Program-made: the position numbers and the translations under genes
Shown here: positions 22,001 through 29,084 of the stretch, piece by piece
Layout: each line of letters opens with the position of its first letter
Numbering within the stretch: position 1 is the stretch's first letter
Notes under the pieces: generated by a model
The model's database searches: none
Told to the model about the DNA's origin: nothing
The model's input: only the letters and a program-made list of their open reading frames with translations
Source of the DNA: Neoarius graeffei
Lineage: Eukaryota > Chordata > Actinopteri > Siluriformes > Ariidae
Direction of reading: 5' to 3'
DNA: 64,000 nucleotides
Assembly: GCF_027579695.1 (NCBI RefSeq)
Contig: NC_083577.1
Span: 62,865,741-62,929,740 of the forward strand

Positions 22001-24617
22001 CTGAGGAACGGTATTCTTAAATTGTCACACTGTTTGTCCACACAGTCTTTCACAGAGCGGTGAACCCCTCTCCATCTTTACTTCTAAGAGACTCCACCTC
22101 TCTGGGATGCTCTTTTTATACCCAATCATGCTACTGACTTGTTGCCAATTAACCAAATTAGGTGGTTTTTTAAGCATTACACAATTTTTCAGTCTTTTGT
22201 TGCCCCTGTCCCAACTTTTCTGAAACGTGTTGCTGACAGCAAATTCAAAATGAGCATATATATTTAAAAAAAAAAAAAAGAAAATTTCTCAGTTTCAGCA
22301 TTTGATATTTTCTCTTTGTACTATTCAATTAAACATTGGGTTTCCATGATTTCAAATCTTCACGTTCTGTTTTTATTTATGTTTTTACACAGTGTCTCAA
22401 CTTTTTCGGAATTGAGGTTGTAAGCAAACCCATTTCATTACCCTCCATTTTGGTTTGTTTATTTCAACTACTTTCAGGCACAATGTCAATACTACTTCCT
22501 CCATTTCTGTGGGCAATATCATTACTATAGTAACCAGTGCAAATAAGACAGAAAATGAGGAGTGCCACACAAACACAGAGATCGGATCTGATCACTTACA
22601 ATATATAATGTGGACAGCCAATCAGGAATATTGGATTCAGATTGGTATATGCAAAAAAACCTGATTTGGACTAACAGTGTGAACCTAACCTAAGAGATTT
22701 GTCTTATTTGAGACATATTCCTAGATTTACATATTAAAGATTCCGTAGTAAAAAGCATGTTGCTTAGTAGGTCAAGCTTCACAATATGGACTAAAGAAAA
22801 TACTGCAATTATATTGCTAAATTCTGCCCCGTTAATAAATAATATATTTTTAATAACAGAAACTTTTCATATTGAAATATGAAACAAGCCCCAGAAAATG
22901 TATCTGAAACTTCTGACTCACAACAAAAAAAGAGTTTGTTAGCGGGAACATTTGCACATTGCAGTCTTCTGCGATTACACAGCCTAAAACTGCAATAATG
23001 TTTAACGAACATTACATTGTGCAGACATATTTGAAATCCATTTCCTACAACACTGTGCATCTGTACTATAACCATGTCTCTTAGCTTTGGAGCCACATTG
23101 ATAGTCACGTATTGACCAGGCGATGTCAAATTGAAACCTAATAGACTATGTCTCATGCATGTGCACATGTGTAGTGAATGAAGCAACACATATAACAAGA
23201 TTTATCTTCTACTATGTGTAATACACTATAACAGCGCTGTACCTAGAAACAAGAATTTAAAATTTTAAAGATTTAAGTTGAGAATAGCAACCTATACAAG
23301 CTAATACTCACTTGTTTAATATGAGGTCTAGTATGAATCTGGATCCAAATGCCTCAAGCTGAAAACTGGCTTGAGCCAAATGGACTACCTAAAGAAGAGA
23401 GCAGGAGAGAGGAAGTGTTTTTACTTAAGAACTCCATCCGATAAAATTAACACAAAGTGAAACACAAAATCTTGGGTCACAGAAACATAACTTGGCTACT
23501 CTTTTGGCAGTATAGTGTTGCAGTAAACCATGCTTTGCATCATGCAGCTTGCCCAGAAGATTAGCTGCTGTCAGCTGACAAACAGACAAAAGGCAGATTC
23601 CCCCAAGAGGCAAAAAATACTGCAGCTTTCTCGGTTTAATATCTCTAGCCAAAAATCTCTTACCTTGACATCCTTAGTACAGCTATTACTCTGATACCAA
23701 AATGCATTAGAATTAAATATGCTTTAATTACTTTTAATAGAGACAATACTCACCTGGCCTTGCTGGCCCGGGATCTTGGCCTGAGTGTTCAGGTTATGAT
23801 AAGTGCTCTCGGATTCCTCGTTCAGGTAGTAAATGAGGCGAGAAGGGTATGCGATGGTGCGTTCGGCCTCCTGCGTGCTCCCATTGTGCGTGGAAGGCGG
23901 TGCAGTGGCATCCTGCTCCACCCGCATTGAAACAGCATCCCAGACAGACTCATTCTCTACTAACACACAAACATCATACCGTTAAATCCTCAATAACTGT
24001 ATACATTTTTAAAAAGTCACAATAACTGATTAATTGCTAGACATTAATATCGTACACAGCAACCAAATATGATTCACAAAGACAGAACAAATCAATGCTG
24101 CATGTGCAATAATAAAAACAACAGTAAAAGCATTCATATGACTAATTTTATTATTTCTTTACAATTAAACAACACCTAGATGTATAGTATATATGTTATA
24201 GGTTTTACAAATGTCATGCCAAAAGATCTGAACATTTAAACATATAGAACTGTGGATTCAGAAGATGGATATCCTTGCAGAACATTGCCTGTGCATACTG
24301 CATACTAGAAGAAAAACGCATTGTGGCTGTGATAAGCATCAAGTCTCCCTCCCTCCCTCCCTCCCTCCCAAAGTGTCCACTTAGGACACTTTGGTCCTGT
24401 ACTGTCCTCAGCATCCACACACAGGACATCCTTGCTCTAATCCAACCTAAAATAAAACTGCACATAATGTGTGCACACACAGTTTACCAAGCCATAGCTG
24501 GATGACTTGGTGACATTTTGAGTGAAGGTACATACCGTGTGGTGCTGTCGTTCCAGATGACTGCAAACCGGAAACCAGGATGCTCACGAGCAAAGTGGAG
24601 AGAAGCGTCAGATGCAT
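1457..24617 (-). CDS. adam23: ADAM23 (5' eleven coding exons; partial, continues off left edge)
   Basis: ADAM23 is a catalytically inactive member of the ADAM11/22/23 group, a membrane glycoprotein of neurons known to bind integrin alphaV-beta3 and LGI1. Eleven minus-strand exons join in phase: 24536-24617, 23754-23956, 23312-23388, 13277-13340, 9068-9150, 8891-8948, 7505-7577, 6157-6212, 5159-5224, 2666-2734, 1457-1623 (998 nt, 332 codons + 2). Residues 1-20 form a hydrophobic signal peptide. The prodomain carries [32 protein letters not shown] and GGEHCYYHG, all characteristic of ADAM23. RRRKKR (226-231) is the furin site. [15 protein letters not shown] and FAKSVVNLV open the metalloprotease-like domain. 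WLRRRKKRA and FEEMKY fit ADAM23 better than ADAM22 or ADAM11. The remaining exons (disintegrin, Cys-rich, EGF, TM) must lie left of position 1. The a or b paralogue cannot be decided. Confidence 0.9.
1661..1692. repeat. poly(G) 32-mer (poly(C) on the adam23 transcript strand)
   Basis: Thirty-two uninterrupted G. On the transcribed (minus) sense it is a C run ending 37 nt upstream of the exon 11 acceptor. Homopolymer length is prone to sequencing error. Confidence 0.9.
1697..2167 (+). mobile_element. non-autonomous hairpin repeat family X, copy A
   Basis: Shares long blocks with 33350-34660 and 41514-42200: TGTTTTACTGGGAAATACAC, GATGACGTCACTCC, TGTGTCTATATAAT. It has repeated small hairpins GAAGATA...TATCTTC. 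No coding capacity. The superfamily was not recognised. It abuts a Tc1 fragment at 2168, so it may have inserted into that element. Confidence 0.7.
2168..2599 (-). mobile_element. Tc1-like element, 5' part (TIR and transposase start)
   Basis: Read on the minus strand from 2599 this is a common fish Tc1-like element. It has the TIR CGCCAATCAGCCATAACATT next to a TA (2600-2601), a leader, then a decayed N-terminal HTH region of the transposase. The rest is missing at the junction with repeat X. Confidence 0.75.
2666..2734 (-). CDS. adam23: adam23 exon 10
   Basis: 69 nt, phase 0 to 0, encoding [20 protein letters not shown] then [13 protein letters not shown] is conserved in ADAM11/22/23. The preceding basic stretch differs from the usual KKHR...HT. 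Acceptor GTGCAG, donor GTAAGT. Confidence 0.87.
2735..3606. other. adam23 intron, AT-rich, nothing recognised
   Basis: A-rich runs and no conserved open frame. The interval to 3606 ends at the TGA target of the next TIR element. Confidence 0.4.
3671..4044 (-). mobile_element. SINE-1, (GATGA)n-tail type
   Basis: Full-length tRNA-derived SINE with A box, B box and a GAGAT-type tail. It is flanked by a perfect 12-bp target duplication GCCCCAGCAGGG (3659-3670 and 4045-4056) and inserted within the TIR element 3607-4986. Confidence 0.95.
4344..4642 (+). mobile_element. possible solo LTR
   Basis: Begins TGTGGCAGTGGGGGCGTGG and ends CCACCCACA (TG...CA). It contains a TATA-like TATTTAAG near 4474 and two AATAAA signals near 4552 and 4585. 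No clean 5-bp target duplication was found, so the solo-LTR reading is tentative. Confidence 0.4.
5159..5224 (-). CDS. adam23: adam23 exon 9 (metalloprotease-like domain start)
   Basis: 66 nt, phase 0 to 0, encoding [20 protein letters not shown] then NM. It has a strong polypyrimidine tract and CAG acceptor, and donor GTGTGT. [11 protein letters not shown] is the first beta strand of the reprolysin fold. Confidence 0.92.
5225..6156. other. adam23 intron 8, nothing recognised
   Basis: Only AT-rich and low-complexity sequence (AAAT and AACA runs near 5280-5325). No conserved exon. Confidence 0.4.
6157..6212 (-). CDS. adam23: adam23 exon 8 (furin site)
   Basis: 56 nt, phase 1 to 0, encoding [25 protein letters not shown] is the proprotein-convertase cleavage site separating the prodomain from the metalloprotease-like domain (human WLKRRKRAV). 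Acceptor GTAG, donor GTAAGT. Confidence 0.9.
6427..6545 (+). repeat. degenerate SINE fragment (ATTCATTC...GCTTTATCCTGGTCAGG type)
   Basis: Resembles an old fish SINE 3' region (TCAGTAACTGCTTTGTC, GGTCAGGGTTGCGCTGGATC, GCCAGTCCATCTCAGCACAC). A sister fragment lies at 35751-35850. Confidence 0.55.
6748..7130 (+). mobile_element. SINE-1, (GATGA)n-tail type
   Basis: Full-length, with a perfect 14-bp target duplication AAGTTGCTGCTTGC (6734-6747 and 7131-7144). Pol III A and B boxes are at the left end. Confidence 0.95.
7311..7478 (+). mobile_element. tRNA-derived SINE, second family (SINE-B)
   Basis: Head GGCTCAGGTGGATAAGGCGC with B box GGTTCGATTCT, a pyrimidine-rich body and a tail with AATAAAGG. 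The A-rich target duplication AAGAAAAAAAAGT lies on both sides (longer A run on the left), ending at 7491. Confidence 0.8.
7505..7577 (-). CDS. adam23: adam23 exon 7 (prodomain linker)
   Basis: 73 nt, phase 0 to 1, encoding [20 protein letters not shown] then PQDA. It fits the weakly conserved ADAM23 linker (GRPHIIQKT in human). Acceptor CTTTAG, donor GTAGAA. Phase agrees with both neighbours. A tRNA-like SINE insertion ends 13 nt downstream of the donor. Confidence 0.75.
7801..8175 (+). mobile_element. SINE-1, (ATGG)n-tail type
   Basis: Full-length copy. Flanks ATGTAATAACAC (7789-7800) and ATGTAATAATAC (8176-8187) are an 11/12 target duplication. It carries TAAGCGGCTACAGATAATGG followed by the ATGG tail. 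Confidence 0.93.
8188..8890. other. adam23 intron 6, nothing recognised
   Basis: AT-rich unique-looking sequence between a SINE and exon 6. No conserved reading frame. Confidence 0.35.
8891..8948 (-). CDS. adam23: adam23 exon 6 (prodomain)
   Basis: 58 nt, phase 2 to 0, encoding [20 protein letters not shown], the (H)GMF...YxIEPL motif of ADAM prodomains. Acceptor GCCAG, donor GTAAGT. The intron to exon 5 is only 119 nt. Confidence 0.9.
9068..9150 (-). CDS. adam23: adam23 exon 5 (prodomain)
   Basis: 83 nt, phase 0 to 2, encoding [20 protein letters not shown] then LSTCDGL. It holds the conserved prodomain cysteines. Acceptor TCTCAG, donor GTAAGT. Confidence 0.92.
9240..9322 (+). repeat. interspersed repeat 3' tail (related to 37453-37530)
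   Basis: TATAAAGCTGCTTTGTGACA and GTGCTATACAAATAAAATTG match, in inverse orientation, the start of the larger repeat at 37453. Confidence 0.65.
9330..9767. mobile_element. fold-back type TIR element
   Basis: Ends CAGTATCTCACTGGGCTGCG and its inverse CAGTGAGATACTG (imperfect further in). The unit CACTGGGCTGCGACAGC recurs at 9602 and inverted near 9740. GACTAGTTGGAGACACAA (9622) and TTGTGTCTCCAACTAGTC (9721) form a long internal palindrome. No ORF and no clear target duplication. Confidence 0.65.
9768..10242. other. adam23 intron 4, nothing recognised
   Basis: No conserved frame or repeat seen on either strand. Confidence 0.35.
10392..10601 (+). pseudogene. internally deleted transposase remnant
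   Basis: The ATG at 10392 opens [20 protein letters not shown]..., which resembles the N-terminus of an IS630/mariner-like transposase. It passes directly into [20 protein letters not shown]..., which looks like the C-terminal end (VW.EL.YRLD.CR). The central catalytic DDE region is gone, so the peptide of about 69 residues cannot transpose. The frame is still open across the deletion. Family naming is from remembered motif patterns. Confidence 0.55.
10669..11041 (+). mobile_element. SINE-1, (GATGA)n-tail type
   Basis: Perfect 11-bp target duplication ATCGCTCAATA (10658-10668 and 11042-11052). Inserted in the mariner-type relic. Confidence 0.95.
11143..11895. other. adam23 intron, no gene; (AAAT)n near 11703-11724
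   Basis: A short AAAT microsatellite is the only structure seen. Confidence 0.4.
11909..12282 (-). mobile_element. SINE-1, (GATGA)n-tail type
   Basis: Full-length, with a perfect 13-bp target duplication CATAGAACATCAT (11896-11908 and 12283-12295). Confidence 0.95.
12491..12791 (-). mobile_element. SINE-1, (ATGG)n-tail type, internally deleted
   Basis: 12-bp target duplication ATCAGTGAAACA (12479-12490 and 12792-12803). About 70 bp in the middle and about 20 bp near the tail are missing compared with other copies. Confidence 0.92.
12804..13276. other. adam23 intron 4 proximal part, nothing recognised
   Basis: AT-rich, no repeat match seen. It ends at the exon 4 donor. Confidence 0.35.
13277..13340 (-). 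CDS. adam23: adam23 exon 4 (prodomain)
   Basis: 64 nt, phase 2 to 0, encoding (N)[21 protein letters not shown]. Acceptor TTACAG, donor GTAGCG (weak at +4 to +6). Matches the family segment preceding GGEHCYYHG. Confidence 0.87.
13642..14165. mobile_element. Tc1/mariner-type MITE, family M, copy 1
   Basis: 524 bp with inverted ends CACTACCGTTCAAAAGTTTG and CAAACTTTTGAACGGTAGTG, flanked by TA on both sides. No ORF. Nearly identical over its full length to 60649-61176. Confidence 0.92.
14466..16075 (-). mobile_element. complete Tc1-like transposon (1610 bp), family T1
   Basis: TA-flanked (14464-14465 and 16076-16077). It has about 215-bp inverted repeats at 14466-14680 and 15861-16075 starting CAGTGGTGCTTGAAAGTTTG. 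The arms also contain inner repeats (GCAAAAGTATGTGAACC). The transposase is on the minus strand. A lone arm of the same family sits at 52874-53013. Confidence 0.95.
14686..15708 (-). pseudogene. Tc1-like DD34E transposase, three in-frame stops
   Basis: The frame from ATG 15708 to TGA 14686 is 340 codons, the normal Tc1 length, with no frameshift seen. It would bind the TIRs with a paired HTH domain ([18 protein letters not shown], then GRPTKITPR) and cut with a DDE domain. The first Asp lies in VLWTDETK and the second in [10 protein letters not shown]. The third residue, codon 279, 34 residues after the second Asp, is TAA (14874-14872) where family members have Glu (SPDFNPI then E). Other stops are at codon 3 (TGA, 15702-15700) and TAG (14766-14764). 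The copy is inactive. Confidence 0.93.
16078..16589. other. adam23 intron 3, nothing recognised
   Basis: No repeat or conserved frame seen. Confidence 0.3.
16590..16795 (-). mobile_element. tRNA-derived SINE, third family (SINE-C)
   Basis: On the minus strand it has a tRNA-like head (TAATGGTTAGAGAAGCAGC, with a GGTTTGATTCC-like B box), the module TGCCCTTGAGCAAAGCACG and a 3' end GGCATTTAGCAG-type. Related copies are at 60410 and, for the module, at 53990. Confidence 0.75.
16796..17639. other. adam23 intron 3, mostly unrecognised; may hold the start of the gypsy relic
   Basis: From about 17280 there are weak hints of gypsy gag-pol text ([13 protein letters not shown]), but no continuous frame. 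Confidence 0.3.
17640..18575 (+). pseudogene. decayed Ty3/gypsy pol (protease-RT region)
   Basis: Several blocks in shifting plus-strand frames match gypsy Pol. [13 protein letters not shown] (about 18035) is the end of the protease/linker (usually PxVLGxPWLxxH). [20 protein letters not shown] (18507-18571) is the RT palm with the YIDD catalytic box. Many stops and frameshifts, and no LTRs recognised. A non-functional retrotransposon remnant inside adam23 intron 3. Confidence 0.7.
18842..18866. repeat. (CA)n microsatellite
   Basis: Twelve perfect AC units. Confidence 0.95.
18965..19019. repeat. (TG)n(AG)n compound microsatellite
   Basis: About 17 TG units followed by about 10 AG units. Confidence 0.95.
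19020..20855. other. adam23 intron 3, nothing recognised
   Basis: No exon with ADAM23 similarity and no repeat identified. A TATATAAA motif near 19283 is not backed by other promoter signals. Confidence 0.3.
20858..22420 (-). mobile_element. Tc1-like transposon, family T2, degraded
   Basis: TA-flanked (20856-20857 and 22421-22422), with ends CAACCCCAGTTCCAAAAAAA and inverse GGAATTGAGGTTG. Inner repeats AGAAAAGTTGGGACAGGGGC and its inverse lie near 21055 and 22200. Same family as 27230-29120. Confidence 0.92.
21265..21835 (-). pseudogene. Tc1-like transposase fragments (family T2)
   Basis: Minus-strand blocks [20 protein letters not shown] and [17 protein letters not shown] (first catalytic Asp), then after a frame break [18 protein letters not shown] (second Asp) and [11 protein letters not shown] ending in TAA (21267-21265). 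The following codons read NIWCIMKR after one residue, so TAA replaces GAA, the third catalytic Glu. Frameshifts elsewhere also disable it. Confidence 0.9.
22423..23311. other. adam23 intron 3 proximal part, nothing recognised
   Basis: AT-rich, no repeat seen. Ends at the exon 3 donor. Confidence 0.3.
23312..23388 (-). CDS. adam23: adam23 exon 3 (prodomain)
   Basis: 77 nt, phase 0 to 2, encoding [18 protein letters not shown] then ILDLILN. Acceptor TTTAG, donor GTGAGT. This is nearly identical to the mammalian ADAM23 prodomain strand pair. It is followed by a 10-kb intron full of transposons. Confidence 0.9.
23754..23956 (-). CDS. adam23: adam23 exon 2 (prodomain)
   Basis: Acceptor TAG precedes 23956; donor GTGAGT follows 23754. 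It enters in phase 1 and leaves in phase 0. It encodes a Ser/Thr-rich stretch with an NGS sequon, then [16 protein letters not shown], the start of the conserved ADAM23 prodomain, ending KIPGQQGQ. Confidence 0.88.
24353..24370. repeat. (CTCC)n microsatellite
   Basis: Repeated CCCT units in adam23 intron 1, minus-strand GGGA. Confidence 0.85.
24536..24617 (-). CDS. adam23: adam23 exon 1 (start codon, signal peptide)
   Basis: The ATG at 24617-24615 opens a 27-codon peptide beginning [20 protein letters not shown], a typical signal sequence. The exon ends in phase 1 at a donor reading GTATGT (24535-24530). A competing upstream ATG in another frame (24626) does not give a hydrophobic leader and does not join to exon 2. 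Confidence 0.8.
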
Positions 24618-24920
24618 GATTCATAGTTGTCGGTATGAATAGTGTTATGTAAGCACATGCATGCGGCGAGTAGCCTTCATAGTGTCATACTATGAGCAGG
24701 TCTACATTGTCTCTGCGGTGGTCAGCTGCATGAGGACCAGGACTGCTGTTACGTGGAGACAGGCGAGCTCATGAGGACACTGACTGCACCACACTTGCGC
24801 AGAGCGTGTCTCATTTGTAGTCGACTGAACGTTTGGTTGGGAATTTAAAGCTGCAGTAAGTCACTTTTTGCTTCTCAAAGAAGTACCATTTTCTGGGTCA
24901 GTCATGGAAAGAATACTCCA
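24618..24920 (-). promoter_or_regulatory. adam23 5' UTR and presumed promoter region
   Basis: Lies immediately upstream of the exon 1 ATG. It is moderately GC-rich (GCGGCGAG, TTGCGCAGAGCGTG) with no TATA box in a convincing place. The call is by position only. No start site can be set. Confidence 0.35.
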
Positions 24921-27591
24921 CTCACACTGAAAAAATGTATTTAACGTTATTATGCTGTAATGATGGGGCGGTACAATGGTTAGCACTGTCGCCTCACAGC
25001 AAGAAGGTTCTGGGTTCGAGTCCGGTTTCTGTGTGGAGTTTGCATGTTCTCGTCATGTCTGCGTGGGTTTCTTCTGGGTGCTACAGTCCAAAGACATGCA
25101 GGTTAGGTTAATTGGTGGCGCTAAATTGACCGTGAGTCTGAATGGTTGTTTGTCTCTGTGTCAGCCCTGCGATAATCTGGAGACTTGTCCAGGGTGTACC
25201 CCACCTCTCGCACATAGTCAGCTGGGATAGGCTCAAGCTTGCCTGCGACCCTGTAGAACAGGATAAAGCGGCTAGAGATAATGAGATGAGATGAGATGCT
25301 GTAAAGATGGGGCGGCACAATGGTGCAATGGTTAGCACTGTCGCCTCACAGCAAGAAGGTTCTGGTTTCAAGTCCGGTTTCTGTGTGGAGTTTGCATGTT
25401 CTCGCCGTGTCTGCGTGGGTTTCCTCCGGGTGCTACAGTCCAAAGACATGCAGGTTAGGCTAATTGGTGGTGCTAAATTAACCGTGAGTGTGAATGGTTG
25501 TTTGTCTCTGTGTCAGCCCTGCGATAACCTGGAGACTTGTCCAGGGTGTACCCCACCTCTCGCACATAGTCAGCTGGGATAGGCTCAAGCTTGCCTGCGA
25601 CCCTGTAGAACAGGATAAAGCGGCTAGAGATAATGAGATGAGATGAGATGCTGTAAAGATGGGGCGGCACAATGGTGCAATGGTTAGCACTGTCGCCTCA
25701 CAGCAAGAAGGTTCTGGGTTCAAGTCCGGTTTCTGTGTGGAGTTTGCATGTTCTCACCGTGTCTGCGTGGGTGTCCTCCGGGTGCTACAGTCCAAAGACA
25801 TGCAGGTTAGGCTAATTGGTGGTGCTAAATTAACCGTGAGTGTGAATGGTTGTTTGTCTCTGTGTCAGCCCTGCGATAACCTGGAGACTTGTCCAGGGTG
25901 TACCCCGCCTCTTGCACATAGTCATCTGGGATAGGCTCGAGCTTGCCTGTGACCCTGTAGAACAGGATAAAGCGGCTAGAGATAATGAGATGAGATGCTG
26001 TAATGATGGGGCGGCACAACGGTGCAATGGTTAGCACTGTCGCCTCACAGCAAGAAGGTTCTGGGTTCGAGTCCGGTTTCTCTGTGGAGTTTGAATGTTC
26101 TCGTCATGTCTGCGTGGGTTTCCTCCGGGTGCTACAGTCCAAAGACATGCAGGTTAGGTTAATTGGTGGTGCAAATTGACCATGAGTCTGAATGGTTGTT
26201 TGTCTCTGTGTCAGCCCTGCGATAATCTGGAGACTTGTCCAGGGTGTACCCCACCTCTCGCACATAGTCAGCTGGGATAGGCTCGAGCTTGCCTGCGACC
26301 CTGTAGAACAGGATAAAGCGGCTAGAGATAATGAAATGAGATGAGATGCTGTAATGATGGGGCGGCACAACGGTGCAATGGTTAGCGCTGTCGCCTCACA
26401 GCAAGAAGGTTCTGGGTTCGAGTCCGGTGACTGACGAGGGTCTTTCTGTGTGGAGTTTGCATGTTCTCACCGTGTCTGCATGGGTTTCCTCTGGGTGCTC
26501 CGGTTTCCCCCACAGTCCAAAGACATGCAGGTTAGGCTAATTGGTGGGGCTAAATTGACCATAGGTATGAATGGTTGTCTCTGTGTGTCAGCCCTGCGAT
26601 AACCTGGCGACTTGTCCAGGGTGTACCCCGCCTCTCGCACATAGTCAGCTGGGATAGGCTCCAGCTTGCCTGTGACCCTGTAGAACAGGATAAGCGGCTA
26701 CAGATGATGGATGGTTGGATGTCCTTTGGAGTCAGATTTTCTAGACTCATTTGATATAAGTGCTACTACAACCTTATACACCTACTCACACTGAAAAAAA
26801 TTATTTATCGCTATTATGCTGTAATGATGGGGCGGCACAATGGTGCAGTGGTTAGCACTGTTGCCTCACAGCAAGAAGGTTCTGGGTTCGAGTCCGGTGA
26901 CTGATGAGGGTCTTTCTGTGTGGAGTTTGCATGTTCTCGCCGTGTATGCGTGGGTTTCCTCCGGGTGCTCCGGTTTCCCCCACAGTCCAAAGACATGCAG
27001 GTTAGGTTAATGGGAAGGGTCCACTATGATATGTTCGGAGTAGTCAACAGGTGGCGCGCGCGTCACTGGGTTGTTCAACAATGTCAACAACGGTGGATGC
27101 CGCACAGCCCAAACCAACAAAAGTAAAGTGTTTATTCAGGGTTTATTGTGGTTTGTTTCAAGTTTAATAACATCTTGTAAATTTTAAAGATACAGAGCCA
27201 TCAAGTAAATGTTTTTCGTGATGAAAATACAACCCCGATTCCAAAAAAGTTGGGACAAAGTACAAATTGTAAATAAAAACAGAATGCAATAATTTTCAAA
27301 TCTCAAAAACTGATATTATATTCGCAATAGAACATAGACAACATATCAAATGTCGAAAGTGAGACATTTTGAAATTTCATGCCAAATATTGGCTCATTTG
27401 AAATTTCATGACAGCAACACATCTCAAAAAAGTTGGGACAGGAGCAATAAGAGGCAGGAAAAGTTAAAGGTACAAAAAAGGAACAGCTGGAGGACCAAAT
27501 TGCAACTCATTAGGTCAATTGGCAATAGGTCATTAACATGACTGGATATAAAAAGAGCATCTTGGAGTGGCAGTGGCTCTCAGAAGTAAAG

Positions 27592-28614
27592 ATGGGAAGA
27601 GGATCACCAATCCCCCTAATTCTGCGCTGACAAATAGTGGAGCAATATCAGAAAGGAGTTCGACAGTGTAAAATTGCAAAGAGTTTGAACATATCATCAT
27701 CTACAGTGCATAATATCATCAAAAGATTCAGAGAATCTGGAAGAATCTCTGTGCGTAAGGGTCAAGGCCGGAAAACCATGCTGGGTGCCCGTGATCTTCG
27801 GGCCCTTAGACGGCACTGCATCACATACAGGCATGCTTCTGTATTGGAAATCACAAAATGGGCTCAGGAATATTTCCAGAGAACATTATCTGTGAACACA
27901 ATTCACCGTGCCATCCGCCGTTGCCAGCTAAAACTCTATAGTTCAAAGAAGAAGCCGTGTCTAAACATGATCCAGAAGCGCAGACGTCTTCTCTGGGCCA
28001 AGGCTCATTTAAAATGGACTGTGGCAAAGTGGAAAACTGTTCTGTGGTCAGACGAATCAAAATTTGAAGCTCTTTATGGAAATCAGGGACGCCGTGTCAT
28101 TCAGACTAAAGAGGAGAAGGACGACCCAAGTTGTTATCAGCGCTCAGTTCAGAAGCCTGCATCTCTGATGGTATGGGGTTGTATTAGTGCATGTGGCATG
28201 GGCAGCTTACACATCTGGAAAGACACCATCAATGCTGAAAGGTATATCCAGGTTCTAGAGCAACATATGCTCCCATCCAGACGACGTCTCTTTCAGGGAA
28301 GACCTTGCATTTTCCAGCATGACAATGCCAAACCACAGAATGCATCAATTACAGCATCATGGCTGCGTAGAAGAAGGGTCTGGGTACTGAACTGGCCAGC
28401 CTGCAGTCCAGATCTTTCACCCATAGAAAACATTTGGCGCATAATAAAACGGAAGATACGACAAAAAAGACCTAAGACAGTTGAGCAACTAGAATCCTAC
28501 ATTAGACAAGAATGGGTTAACATTCCTATCCCTAAACTTGAGCAATTTGTCTCCTCAGTCCCCAGACGTTTACAGACTGTTGTAAAGAGAAAAGGGGATG
28601 TCTCACAGTGGTAA
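27592..28614 (+). pseudogene. Tc1-like DD34E transposase, one in-frame stop
   Basis: The frame from ATG 27592 to TAA 28614 is 340 codons, the family length. It is open except for TGA at codon 13 (27628-27630), probably a CGA-to-TGA change. After it come [20 protein letters not shown] (HTH 1), the linker [16 protein letters not shown] 2, and the catalytic core: Asp about 154 in [10 protein letters not shown], Asp 244 in FQHDNAKP, Glu 279 in [11 protein letters not shown]. All three catalytic residues are present. GTG at 27637 or a later ATG could start a shorter product, but it would lack the N-terminus. Lies within the transposon at 27014-30285. Confidence 0.93.
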
Positions 28615-28709
28615 ACATGGCCTTGTCCCAATTTTTTTGAGATGTGTTGTTGTCATGAAATTTAAAATCACCTAATTTTTCTCTTTAAATGATGCATTTT
28701 CTCAGTTTA

Positions 28710-29084
28710 GGGTGGCACGGTGGTGTAGTGGTTAGCGCTGTCGCCTCACAGCAGGAAGGTCCGGGTTCGAGCCCCGTGGCTGGCGAGGGCCTTTCTGTGT
28801 GGAGTTTGCATGTTCTCCCCGTGTCCGCATGGGTTTCCTCCGGGTGCTCCGCTTTCCCCCACAGTCCAAAGACATGCAGGTTAGGTTAACTGGTGACTCT
28901 AAATTGACCGTAGGTGTGAATGTGAGTGTGAATGGTTGTCTGTGTCTATGTGTCAGCCCTGTGATGACCTGGCGACTTGTCCAGGGTGTACCCCGCCTTT
29001 CGCCCGTAGTCAGCTGGGATAGGCTCCAGCTTGCCTGCGACCCTGTAGAACAGGATAAAGCGGCTAGAGATAATGAGATGAGAT
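28710..29084 (+). mobile_element. SINE-1, (GATGA)n-tail type
   Basis: Full-length, inserted in the right arm of the Tc1 copy. No target duplication was found, and Tc1 sequence appears lost at the junction, which suggests a deletion during or after insertion. Confidence 0.9.
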
